A stretch of DNA of 64,000 bases, from assembly GCF_963583255.1 (NCBI RefSeq), contig NC_084815.1, forward strand, positions 6,867,724 to 6,931,723. Reading direction: 5' to 3'. Below the pieces are notes generated by a model, which ran no database searches, was not told the DNA's origin, and worked only from the letters and a program-made list of their open reading frames with translations. The number at the start of each line of letters is the position of its first letter. The stretch's first letter is position 1. Below, piece after piece: positions 1-10,050 of this stretch. A program made the position numbers and the translations under genes. Source of the DNA: Pyrus communis. Taxonomy: Eukaryota; Streptophyta; Magnoliopsida; Rosales; Rosaceae.

Positions 1-41
1 TTATATATTAATTTAACAATTTTATACCCCCAAAAAGTATA

Positions 42-46
<5 letters not shown>

Positions 47-80
<34 letters not shown>
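47..80. repeat. (TA)n microsatellite
   Basis: Uninterrupted TA dinucleotide run of about 17 units in very AT-rich DNA at the left edge of the window. No coding content is visible around it. Confidence 0.9.
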
Positions 81-85
<5 letters not shown>

Positions 86-189
86 TTAAATTTAAAAAAT
101 TGGTGACCATTGGATCGGCTTAAATATACATACCATTCAACTTCTTAAGTGTTATACGTACAAAATAAATAAATTTAAATCTACTAAAC

Positions 190-790
190 TAATGGATACC
201 ACAAAATCTTATGTTATACTTAATAAAAGTATAAATAAACTCTAAGTGTTAGTGAATCTATCTTTTTTATGGGATACGCATTGTACGAAACTAATTTCAA
301 CGATCCAACCGTCAAACTTGTTTTTATATGGTTCGAGATCGCATATGCCAAAAATCGCAGAAAACAAACATTCAAAAATCAAGTAATGGTACAAAACTTT
401 TCGATGGTTAGAAACGAATAATCACGATTTAACGGTTATTTTAACTCCGATTTTGATGATTTTTTACAGCTACACTCCTTGACCCTATATGAATACAATG
501 AATAAATTCAATCTTCAATTTCAATTATTTACGCTAGTGGATACCACATAATCTTATGTTATACTTAATGAAAGTATAAATAAACTCTAAGTGTCAGTGA
601 ATCTATCTTTTTGATGGGATATGCATTGTACGAAACTAATTTCAACGATCCAACCGTCAAACTTGTTTGTATATGGTTTCAGATCGCATACGCCAAAAAT
701 CGCAAGAAACAAACATCCAGAGATCAAGTAACGAGACAAAACTTTTCAACAGTTTTAAACAAAAAATCACGATTTAACAGTTATTTGAAA
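190..790. repeat. 345-bp tandem duplication
   Basis: Two diverged direct copies lie about 345 bp apart (about 190-445 and 535-790). Both contain the blocks GGATACCACA, GTATAAATAAACTCTAAGTGT, ACGAAACTAATTTCAACGATC and CACGATTTAAC in the same order. The second copy runs into the left arm of the CACTA element. Short ORFs here are not convincing genes. The copies may be part of the CACTA 5' arm or an older flanking repeat; I cannot decide. Confidence 0.65.
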
Positions 791-1159
791 TTTACGCAGG
801 AATATTGCGCGACAAATACATATATTTCGTCGCACAAAGTATATTTGTGCGACAAAATATATTTATTCGTTGCGCAAGTGTCTGAAATTTCAATTAAGGT
901 GCTTTTTTTGGGGGAAATTTTAAAAAACTTGTGCGACAATTGTTTAGCCTTGCGAGACTAAGACTCTATCGTTCAAGATTCTATATTTTAACCCCCCCTC
1001 CTTCTTCCCCTCACTTCCCTTTTCTTCCTTTTTCCCTGCGCAATACCCTCTCTCTCATTCCTCTGTATCTCCTTTTTTCTCTCTGTCACTCTCTCCGGCC
1101 GTCACGACTTCGTCTCCAAGAGGTAATTTCCTCTTTAGTTTTTATTTTCAATTTTCTTT

Positions 1160-1460
1160 ATTTACAAATTGAGGGTTAGAATTAGGGTTTTTTTTGGTTT
1201 TTTTTCTTTTTCAAATTGGAGGTTAGAATTGGGGAAACCGGGTTAGATTTAGGGTTTGTAAATTGGGGGTTACATTTAGATTCTTAAATTAGAGTTTTTA
1301 GGGTTCTTAATTTGGGTTAGATTTAGGTCTTAAATTAGGGGAACGATTTTGGGCAGTGAGGTTAGATTAGGTTTTCTTAAATTGGGGGATAGATTTAGGG
1401 TTATTAAATTAGGGGTTCTGGGGATAGATTTAGGGTTATTAAATTAGGGGTTCTTAAATT
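1160..1460 (+). repeat. telobox-like TTAGGG/TAGGGTT-rich tract
   Basis: A run of degenerate units such as GGTTAGATTTAGGGTTT and TTATTAAATTAGGGGTTCT, some repeated in tandem at about 1385-1455. They sit in what looks like the first intron or leader of the CACTA gene. The sequence resembles telobox-rich plant leader introns more than true telomere repeats, because the units are irregular in length. Confidence 0.5.
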
Positions 1461-1463
1461 GGT

Positions 1464-1580
1464 GGCGATTGTCATACTGCAATCAAGTTTATGTCCAAGT
1501 GCTTAGGAAGGGTTATCATAGTGAGGGATAACAATAGGTTTCATAGGTTTGAGGATGGAAAGTGCACATGCGGAGATTAG
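1464..1580 (+). pseudogene. fragment of a PPR-protein DYW domain inside the CACTA element
   Basis: An open frame of 38 codons, then a stop, reads [13 protein letters not shown]...[18 protein letters not shown]. This matches the last ~40 residues of DYW-class PPR proteins (consensus GDCH-AIK ... RD-NRFHHF-DG-CSCGDYW). The final Tyr codon is a TAG stop and the last Trp is lost. Nothing upstream continues the PPR array: the preceding sequence is the TTAGGG-rich tract. It is therefore a captured or relict gene fragment. It differs from the DYW end of the PPR gene at 43589-45700 at several positions, so it is not a recent copy of that gene. Confidence 0.75.
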
Positions 1581-2891
1581 TTCTATAAACTTACATGTGC
1601 TTCCCTTTGTTTTTGTTTTCTCTGTGATTGCATGTTGCTCTCTTCATAAAATATGCAAACATGAACACATCTAGAACATGGGTTCAGCGAGTTGGCATTT
1701 TTCACATTTCAAAATTTTGTTTTCTGGAGAAAGGATTCAGCAATTTGGGATTTTTTTATTTTTTCATCCAAATTTGTGTTTCTTGGAGAATGATATTGTG
1801 TTATAAGTTCTTATATTCTAGATGGGTATTTATTTGCTCTCTTGAAGAAATTTGTTTATCTTTTTTGGATACTAGGTGAGGTTTTTTGTCAACAAATACT
1901 TTCAGTGCTAATAATGTATTTCTTTAACGAAAATACTTTCATATGATAAGATTGTTATTCTTGATTTTTTCAATTTTCAGGAGAAAAATCCACTAGCTTT
2001 TGGATGTACACTTTGGTCACCTACATTACTTTATGGTAATTTTAATTACTATTTCCATAATTTTGTTACCTTCCATTGCTTTCTAGTGTTGTTGTTTGAC
2101 TTCAAGTTCAAGTGGTCTACTCGAAAGTAGTCCCATGGATTTTGATATTGTGGTGGTTGACTTGCTTTTTTAAGGTTCATTTGATGAGAGCTTACATATC
2201 AGAATTAGATGTTTTGGTTACTCTCTTTTCATTGGTTTTCTGATTGTATTCATTGACCAATAATGTGCTTCGATTTTTGAAAATAGAAGGTTATCATCTC
2301 TGCTTCTGCGGAGATGCAAAAAGGGTTATCAATTATCATCTGCTTCCCTTTGTTTTAATTGTGTTATAGCACCTGTTGTGTATTGGCGTGATATATCGGA
2401 CTTTGTAACTCCTAAGATGCCTAATGCTTTCTTTTTCTGGCTATGATGCTTGTATCCCGGGTAATTGTTGAACATATGCCATACTTTTTTGTTTCTATCC
2501 ATTAACTTGGGGTGCATGTTCTTAGTTTCTGCCTAACCTCGACGAGCCAAATTGCTAGCTTGTGGCTTATTTGTCACTTGAATTCCCTGACACACACAGA
2601 ACACGTACATACTAGATTTTGCCTCCAACTACTCCTTTATGCTAGTTTCTTCTTATAAGTTATAATTGTTGGGTCTATATCCTATCTGAATTGATTAGGT
2701 TGTGTATAGTATATCAGTTTTAAGTTTTGTTTCTGCCAAGCTTGAATTGGGTTTAGAATTAGGGTTTTTAAATTTCGTTTTAAATTTAAGTTGAAATTAT
2801 TAGTATGTGTATGGTAAGTTAAATCTTTGTGTATGAAACAAATTGATTTCCAATTTTGTAGATGTTAAACCTCATTAGAACCCGGAGGGCG

Positions 2892-4063
2892 ATGGCTTAT
2901 ACACCTAGTCTGACAGCTACACCTAGTCCGACGACTACACCTATTATTGCCGCCACTGCTCCAGCAGAGATGGACCATAGGCCGGTCAATCCGGTTGACC
3001 CAGTTGGTCCTCCAGTCCCGTAGGCATAAGCATCGTCAACTTCTTCGGTGGCGTTGCCTGTTAGCTCCCAACGTACTCACCGACGCCCCAGCACTACGGA
3101 CCAGATGTCGCCATCAGGATCCACAACCAATGCCTCGGGTACACGTCCAGGTATACAATCCTTATTCACTCCCTCATTCCCATGTTAACTGAATTTTGTT
3201 ATTTTGGGTTGAATTTGTTAAGTTATGTCATGTAAGGATTAAAAAGTTGTCATCATTCCGAACCTTTTATTAAACTGTTGTGATCATTGTGTTAGATACG
3301 TATATTGTTTATGTTATTTTCAAGGTTTTACGAAATGTTTTAATTATAGGAGAGGTTATGCCGAAATTTAAGTAGGATTTGTTATTAGTTTTGGGTTAAT
3401 GATTTATTTTTCATCTCTTTGCAGTGAAGAAAAACACCCGGGGACCTTGTCGGCAATTGAAGACGGGGAAGGTCACCTGGGTGACCAACGGTCATATCCC
3501 AAATTGATACAATGAGCGACATTGGGCAGCACCAACGACAGAGCATCGTAGTGCATTGGCCTATGACATTGAGCATGTTGTGCGGACCTTTGCCCTATGC
3601 GGTGGAAGTCTTGGAAGGCGATGCCGGAGGAGACGAAGAACACGGTGTGCAACCTTTTTAATGCTTTTCATGTAAAATTGATATATTTATATTTATTACT
3701 GTCTTTTATTACTAATACTTTCAAAATATTTTTTACATTGCAGACAAACTACAATTTGGAGGACATGGACGAGGACATGTTCGCGTACCTCAATCAGCTC
3801 TTCTTCGAACGCTACAAGCAGTGGAAGAGTGGCCTGCACCAATGTTTTCAGCGATTTGATGATCCGCAGGTCGCTCTCGAGGAGGGTTGTCCGGAGGAGT
3901 TGGAGGACCGACAAGATAGTTAGGTTTGGCTTTGCGGTCATTTTCAGGAGCCAGGCTAGGTGGTGCATTTTTAATTACGACTTCTTTCATTTTACTTTTT
4001 AAAATTTTTACTAATGTTTATTATTATTATTATTTATTTTCTTTAAGTATTACAACTAATGCG

Positions 4064-4096
<33 letters not shown>

Positions 4097-4815
4097 AGAA
4101 GAAGGTGAAGGCGAACAAGATCAATCGGGAGAAGAAGACTCTTCTCCACCATTCGAGTTTGAGACCTTTCTCTTATAGGATGGAGGCGCGACGGAAGGTA
4201 TATATTACATCTTTCATTTCCAATTTTAAATGCCGCTAATATTTTTTTTTTCTTACTAACATTTTCCCTCTCTTTTTTTATTTCAAGAGGGTTCAAAATT
4301 TTTGGAGATCAACGTCTTTGCTGACGTTTATGTTCAGCCTGGGAATGAGTTGACCAAGTCCCTTCATGTAAGTAATTTCTTATGCATTCAACATTTATAC
4401 TCATTATTTCAAATTGTTTTCTATTAATAATCCATGTTTTTTTTTCATAGGTGACTATGGTGGAGAAGAGTCAGTCGGTGCTTCAAGAGTCCACCTTCCA
4501 GCTTCCCTCAGACACACCGATTGAGTCTGTGGATCCCCCTGAGGATGTAGGGTTTCACATTGTGACAGAGACGTTGGACCAAACTTTCAGTCGGAGGCCA
4601 GGGACCTATTGTCGGGGGATGGGAAATGCTAGACAGCGGGAGAGTAGAGCCTCGTCATCCTCGTAGTCAAAGGGCCAGGTTACAGCTTTGACGCAAGAAG
4701 TCGCTGGCCTAAGGAGTGAGTTGGCATTGTACAAGTCTCAAATGTCGATGCTTGTACAAGCCCTCAGTTCCTTCGGAATACATCTTCCCAGTTTTTCTGC
4801 ATCATTGCCCTCATA
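2892..4815 (+). pseudogene. CACTA element protein (Ptta/En/Spm, Transposase_24-like), degenerate
   Basis: Exon-like blocks read in order. A Thr/Pro-rich start begins at 2892 (MAYTPSLTATPSPTTTP) and soon meets a TAG stop. A block at about 3424-3650 (RGPCRQLKTGKVTW, NERHWAAPT, RWKSWKAMPEETKNTVCNLF) begins after TTTGCAG. A block at about 3743-3920 (NLEDMDEDMFAYLNQLFFERYKQW) begins after ATTGCAG. C-terminal blocks follow at about 4100-4200, 4287-4368 and 4450-4815 (GFHIVTETLDQTFSRR). The order and wording fit the plant En/Spm-associated protein family; this is family recognition by eye, not a search. Several in-frame stops make it non-functional. The 4451-4815 part aligns with the CACTA remnant at 33220-33480. 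Confidence 0.65.
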
Positions 4816-4988
4816 GCCCTTTGCGCGACAAGTTTGAAATTGTTCGTCGCGCAATGTCTTTTTTCACGACCTTTGCTCGACAAAATATGACAGACGATTT
4901 TCTAGTTGCCATAGTTTTTGTGCAACCTAATAATGATTTGCGCGACAAAATCTTCATCGTCACGCAAATTGTTTAATTTAGTAGTGCC
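4806..4988. repeat. CACTA subterminal GCGCGACAA array
   Basis: Repeated direct and inverted copies of a core such as GCGCGACAAG, TCGTCGCGCAA, GCGCGACAAAAT and GTCACGCAA end in TAGTAGTG. Such arrays serve as binding sites for CACTA transposition proteins (family knowledge). A related array is seen at 33890-34122. Confidence 0.6.
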
Positions 4989-5300
4989 TTAAACTACAAA
5001 TCGAGTGGAAAAACAAGAGAATAAACGAATAACAAGATTAACATACGCAATTGAATTAAATTGGTAAAATAACAATTATACTAACCATTCTTTGTTACAC
5101 AAATCCACTAAAAACGCATTAGCCTCAATCCACCAACCAAATTAAGAAATAGTCATTCCTTGAATAGCAAAAAACAAAAATATATGCGAAGCACAAATAT
5201 CCATCATAAAAAACAAAATAAATAAACAAACAGTTGAGGCTGTTTCATGTAAGTTAGTGTGCCTTACTATTCTTAATCGTACATTCTTCTATTTTATCTC

Positions 5301-5307
5301 TATAAAT
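5301..5307 (+). promoter_or_regulatory. TATA box of glucanase copy A
   Basis: TATAAAT in the context TCTCTATAAATTAAAGAGCAAGG, about 82 bp upstream of the ATG. It is identical in position and sequence to the box of the intact copy B (34598-34604). The 4989-5388 stretch holds this promoter and no other gene. Confidence 0.6.
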
Positions 5308-5388
5308 TAAAGAGCAAGGAGCATCATTGAGGAGAACACAAAATAATATAATTTATTTCTTAATTTGGATATAAATATTTTTCTTGTC

Positions 5389-6588
5389 ATGGCTAAATCC
5401 AATTCATCAGTTGGCAGAGGATCTTGTATGATTTCCATAATACTTGTACTAGGGCAACAGATGGCCAGCTTTGAAACCACAGGTATCTCTCTCTTCCTCT
5501 CTCATGCTTCAAAACTAGGGTTCTATATACGGCAGTCGACGTAAGATTGTTTTTATGACTTGTTTTAACGCACTACTTGTTATCAATTAGGAACATCATG
5601 TTATCATAAAAACAATAATAATTTTTGTTCTTTCAAATCTAGATGCCCAAATTGGTGTATGTAATGGAATGATTGTTGATGACCTACCAACCGAAGCAGA
5701 AGTTATTGCTCTCTACAAGACATATAAAATCCATAGAATGAGACTCTATGATCCAAACCAAGCTGCTATGGGTGCCCTTAGAGGCTCTACTATATTGAGC
5801 TCTTGCTAGGCGTGCCAAATGACAACCTTCAAAACCTTGCTTCAAGCCAAGCCAATGCAAACACGTGGGTGCAAAACAATGTGAGAAACTATGCCAATGT
5901 AAGATTCAATTACATTGCAGTAGGAAATGAAGTCAAGCCCTCAGACTCGTTTGCCTGATTTCTGGTCCTAGCAATGCGAAATATTGAAAAGGCGATTTCT
6001 CTTGCTAGCCTTGCCAAACAAATTAAAATTTCCACTGCCATAGACACTGGAGTACTTGGAGAAGCCTATCCTCCGTCAAATGGCTCATTCAAGTCTGAAT
6101 ATAACTCACTTTTGCAACCCATTATCCATTTCCTAGTGAATCACAAATCGCCATTACTTGTTAACTTGTACCCGTATTTTAGTTACAGCAGCAACGCTCG
6201 GGATATTCGTCTTGATTATGCTCTTTTCACATCTCCATCAATTGTCGTACAAGATGGAAAATTTGGTTATGATAATCTTTTCGATGCCATTTTGGATGGT
6301 GTTTATGCTGCCCTTGAGAAGGTTGGAGGAGGGTCATTGGAAATTGTTGTATAAGACACGGGTTGGCCATCAGCTGGTGGAACGGAAACTACAATTGATA
6401 ATGCAAAGACATATTACTCACACTTGATTCAACATGTGAAAGGAGGGACTCCAAGAAGGTCAGGAAAAACCATAGAAACTTATATCTTTGCCATGTTTGA
6501 TGAGAATCCAAAGACACCAGAACTTGAGAAACATTGCGGGTTTTTTTCTCCCAAAAAGCAGCCTAAATACCCAATTATTTTCAATTAA
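5389..6588 (+). pseudogene. beta-1,3-glucanase (GH17) pseudogene, copy A
   Basis: Same two-exon layout as the working copy B: exon 1 5389-5482, intron, exon 2 from 5643, stop position 6586-6588. Three lesions show that it is dead. A 2-bp insertion near 5790 shifts the frame and gives an immediate TAG. A CGA-to-TGA change near 5957 creates a stop. A TCA-to-TAA stop near 6352 lies just before the catalytic nucleophile. At that last site the conserved [10 protein letters not shown] motif has also lost its nucleophile Glu, because GAG has become GAC. The rest is still highly similar to copy B, so loss of function is not ancient. Splice sites and TATA box are preserved. Confidence 0.92.
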
Positions 6589-9080
6589 TCATAGCTAGGT
6601 AAATGTACATTATGAAAATAAAGAGTTACCATGTATCATGTACCCAAAAAGCGGTAATGTACGATCAAATAGTTTCATAAGATTATCAAATTCTCTATAA
6701 TTTTGTATGTCGTGTTTAATTATATGATAATCAATACATTAAAACTGTCAATATAATATAGGGTTCTTAAATTTTTAGAACTAATCTTATGCCTAGGCTC
6801 ATTCTATTTCGTAACGAAATACTAGTTTTCTTGATACACTTGATGTCAGTGTTAATTATGTTTAGTCAAGAGATAGATGCCACCTCTGACCACCGATTAG
6901 CGAGTTTGAAAAACTAACCATTGAAGTTTTCAACTTATGATAATGTTGTGTAACAAATATACTCTTCATATGACATTTTAGTTGATATTCATATCTACTA
7001 TATTCAATGTGATTTTTTATTCATATGATATACTACAAGGAAACATGGATTCGGTGATAAAATTATTTGTGATGCCCAAGAATTCATCACTTTATGGTAA
7101 AATAAGTGATCCATTTTGAAAAAAACGTCACATAAAGAGTTTTCGAGTGAAAGAATTTTTTTTTCTAAAATTTTGTTCGTCAGATATAATTCAAATTTGT
7201 GACAAATTGGTGTGCTACAAACTTTTACGCCCAATTAATTGTCAAAGGGTGATCAAAGTAGAGGATTCACCACATAACACAAAACTATTGCGGTAGAATA
7301 AAAATAAAACATAAAAATATTTAAAATCAAAAACCCCAAATCATCAAAACACACTCTTTCGTCTCAGTCTTTCGTTTCCTGTTGGTTGCCACTGGCGCCG
7401 CCACCACTTCTCCTTCGTCTCACTCTCCACCGCTCACTCTTTCACTCAGTCCTCTCCTCTTTTTGGCCTAACACCACCTAACTTTCGGAAAGAAATATAT
7501 GGCTCCTCTAGTGGTTCCTTAATGATACTAAGGACCTCGGTCAAAAAATTTAAATTTCAGCAAGCAATAACGACCCAAATGGCGAAATCTACACACGTCC
7601 GGTCCTAAAACTGGTTGAACAGCCCCAGAAAAGACTAGAGGAAAACAAGCCTAGCAAACCCCTAGGGGGAAACGCTCTCCAAGTTGGATCTTTTTGAGTG
7701 TTGAAAGAATGAAATTCTATGATCAAGGTCTCTGTAAAGTGGTTATACGATAAACGGTATTTTAGCAATACTTGTGGGTGGGAAAATGGGTGTTACTCTA
7801 TCAAGTGAGAGATTTTAAGATGAGTGGAGAAATAAGACGAGTACTGGCCGGCAATAGAAGCAGTGATTAATTTTCCGACAACAAACTCCCTACAGCAGCC
7901 CGCTAACAGATGTGTAAAAATTCACCTACTTGTTCGAACCAAATGTAGTATAAGCAGACGTCCACCACGCGCTGCCATTACTGCCCGGGAGGTCACGACA
8001 TGAGCAAGTTGAAACCAGCATGACAAGAATCATCTTGAACTTGGGATCCCGCAGCTGCAATCGTCATTTCCCCTAGAGTCGCGGGCACGAAAAGTGCCAT
8101 TACCATTGTGTGATACCCTCATTGGGGGTGCACTCTACAGTTTCACAAGTGAACTTTTCGGAGGCGGGGGAACATCCGGTTGGCCCAAAAAGTGGCCTCT
8201 CCATGGATTCCGAGTGCCCACATATCTGCTACATTGGGGATATAACTTGAAATCTGAGGCTGGTTAGGGTTCCAGGCCAAACCACGTAGGGGAAGCAGTT
8301 TGAGATACGAATTTCGTTGCATGTGCACCACCTGTTTGCATAGTAAGTAATCAACAATTGAACTCATTTGCAAAGATCGTATTTTTTATCATATTAATAA
8401 ATCACATGATGTGTCTATTGATATGCACCTAGTTATTACATTAGTTATTGATAATTATTAATATTAATTAATCAACTGCCTATCATGCGAATAATTAGTT
8501 AGGTTAGTGATTTTCAAGTTTTCATTTTATCCTTCTGTACTTTTTCCTTTGTTTTTGCCCTTTTGATTCTCTTATGATTTATGTAGTCTCGAGAGTAGAA
8601 AAAAGGAATGTAGGAGAAGAAAATGAGAGCGGGAATATCACATACCATTAGTTAGTGTAGTCACAAGGTCAGACCCAGGTACATACGGTGACAAGAAACC
8701 AAACACAATCAAGTCATGCTAACGACCCCAATATCATATTTGCATCCAAATCAGCAAATAGAGCCTATATTGGCCAACAAAAACAATCTAATTCAGCAAA
8801 ATTTGTACTAGAAATTTAGCACCGGTAATGAAAGGAAAAACAGAAACGGGAACTATAATCAGTAGCTTTGAAATTGCAGGAGCACAGATGTACAGTATGT
8901 ATTCAAAAGAATTAGGCTGTTAGATTTCTTTCACTTTCCCAGCAGCCAATGGGTGCTAGGGTTTCAAACTAATAATCAATCAACCTAATCTCTCTAATTG
9001 ACATAATTAATATCGAATTCTCTTTTTTTGGGTCGAATAAGAATGCTAACTTAGTATTTGAACAAATGATCGACTAATGG
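6589..9080. other. intergenic block of copy A
   Basis: No gene recognised. It pairs with 35891-38278 in copy B. At about 7030 TACTACAAGGAAAC followed by repeats of a GTGACAAATT type resembles a CACTA left terminus (usual form CACTACAAGAAA). No matching right terminus was seen, so it is at most a truncated relic older than the duplication. From about 7480 to 8390 the two copies are unusually alike (see separate entry). 8400-9080 is AT-rich with nothing recognisable. Confidence 0.5.
7480..8390. other. well-preserved unidentified block, copy A
   Basis: About 900 bp of higher GC content than its surroundings, matching 36660-37560 in copy B with few differences. It includes GC-rich stretches such as GCTGCCATTACTGCCCGGGA. 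On the minus strand an ATG near 8110 opens a short frame (MALFVPATLGEMTIAAAG...) of about 35 codons that looks like a signal peptide but ends at a stop. No protein family was recognised. It may be the remnant of a small secreted-protein gene or simply an undecayed repeat. Confidence 0.3.
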
Positions 9081-9679
9081 CTTGGCACCTACGATGCATG
9101 GACACGGGAGAAATCCATCGTATCCCGTATTTGACACACTAAGGATGCGGATACGTGAAGGATACGCATGGATACGCGCCCGATACGTATCGGAATGAAG
9201 AGATACGTTTAGGACTGATAAGATACGCGTATCGTATTGTCCGGATACCAGTATCCTACTTTTCAGATACGTTTGAAACTAAAATAGGAGGATAATCAGA
9301 AAAAAAATAAAAAATAATCACAATAAATCCACACAGAATCGTGATTGATCGAAGCTAGCTAATTGAAATCACTCTAAAATCGGAGGATAATTAGAAAAAA
9401 TAAAATAAAACTCAGATTTACCTCTCGAACCTCATAACATAAATCACTTTTCTTGGGAGACTTTCATGAATCAGACCGTCATCTGCAACCGTTCCGTCGT
9501 CTTCATCTGCAACTGCGCCGTCGTCTCCATCTTCTCCGTCTACAAGTGCTCCGTCATCTCCTTCTTCTCTGTCTGCAACTCCAGGTGAGTGAGTATTGAA
9601 AGTTTGAAACTAAAAGCTTAACTGATTATAAAATATAAAGCCATTTGCTTTTCCAAAAGTCGAAACCAATATTATTATA

Positions 9680-10000
9680 TTCATACCACTACCCACAATA
9701 ATATATTGTAATACCCATACCACTACCCACAATAATATATTATAATAACCATACCACTACCCCATAGCCCATTCGAATATGATGAAGCTTGTTGCTTTTC
9801 TGTTTTTAACTTTTTGTATTATTATAATATTCTTTTGATGAAGCTTGTTGCTTTTTTGTTTTTAACTTTTTGTATTATTATAATATTCTTGTATTTTGCA
9901 TATTATAATATATTATTGTGTAGTGGTATGAATATTTAGATTCTAATAATTTTATGTATATGCTTTCATGATGTGTTTTTTTATGTATATGCTTTCATGA
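9680..10000. repeat. short tandem repeats in the hAT 5' arm
   Basis: Three local duplications follow one another: CATACCACTACCCACAATAATATATT-type units of about 42 bp (9680-9762), two copies of a ~58-bp unit starting GATGAAGCTTGTTGC (about 9780-9895), and two copies of ATGTATATGCTTTCATGATG (about 9954-10005). Confidence 0.7.
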
Positions 10001-10050
10001 TGGATTAACTCTTATTGTTTATAACTTTATATGTTTGTTGATTTAGGAAA

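Larger units (their letters stand above)
800..4988 (+). mobile_element. decayed CACTA (En/Spm-like) DNA transposon A
   Basis: The right end is TAGTAGTG (4981-4988), the complement of a CACTA-type terminus. Both arms carry dense copies of a GCGCGACAAA/TTGTCGCGCAA-like motif (about 806-955 and 4806-4980), typical of subterminal transposase-binding arrays. Between them lie exons resembling the Ptta/En/Spm protein (Transposase_24 family). I could not find a clean left CACTA terminus, so the left boundary is approximate and may be truncated. The element ends about 80 bp upstream of the duplicated glucanase block. Confidence 0.65.

Noticed and set aside
611..1179. Two plus-strand ORFs of 116 and 82 codons
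   Set aside because: They span the CACTA left arm and pyrimidine-rich leader, have low-complexity composition and no recognisable domain.
7030..7260. Full CACTA element starting TACTACAAGGAAAC
   Set aside because: The left-end likeness is real, but no right terminus or coding region was found, and copy B lacks the terminal bases; it is kept only as a possible relic.
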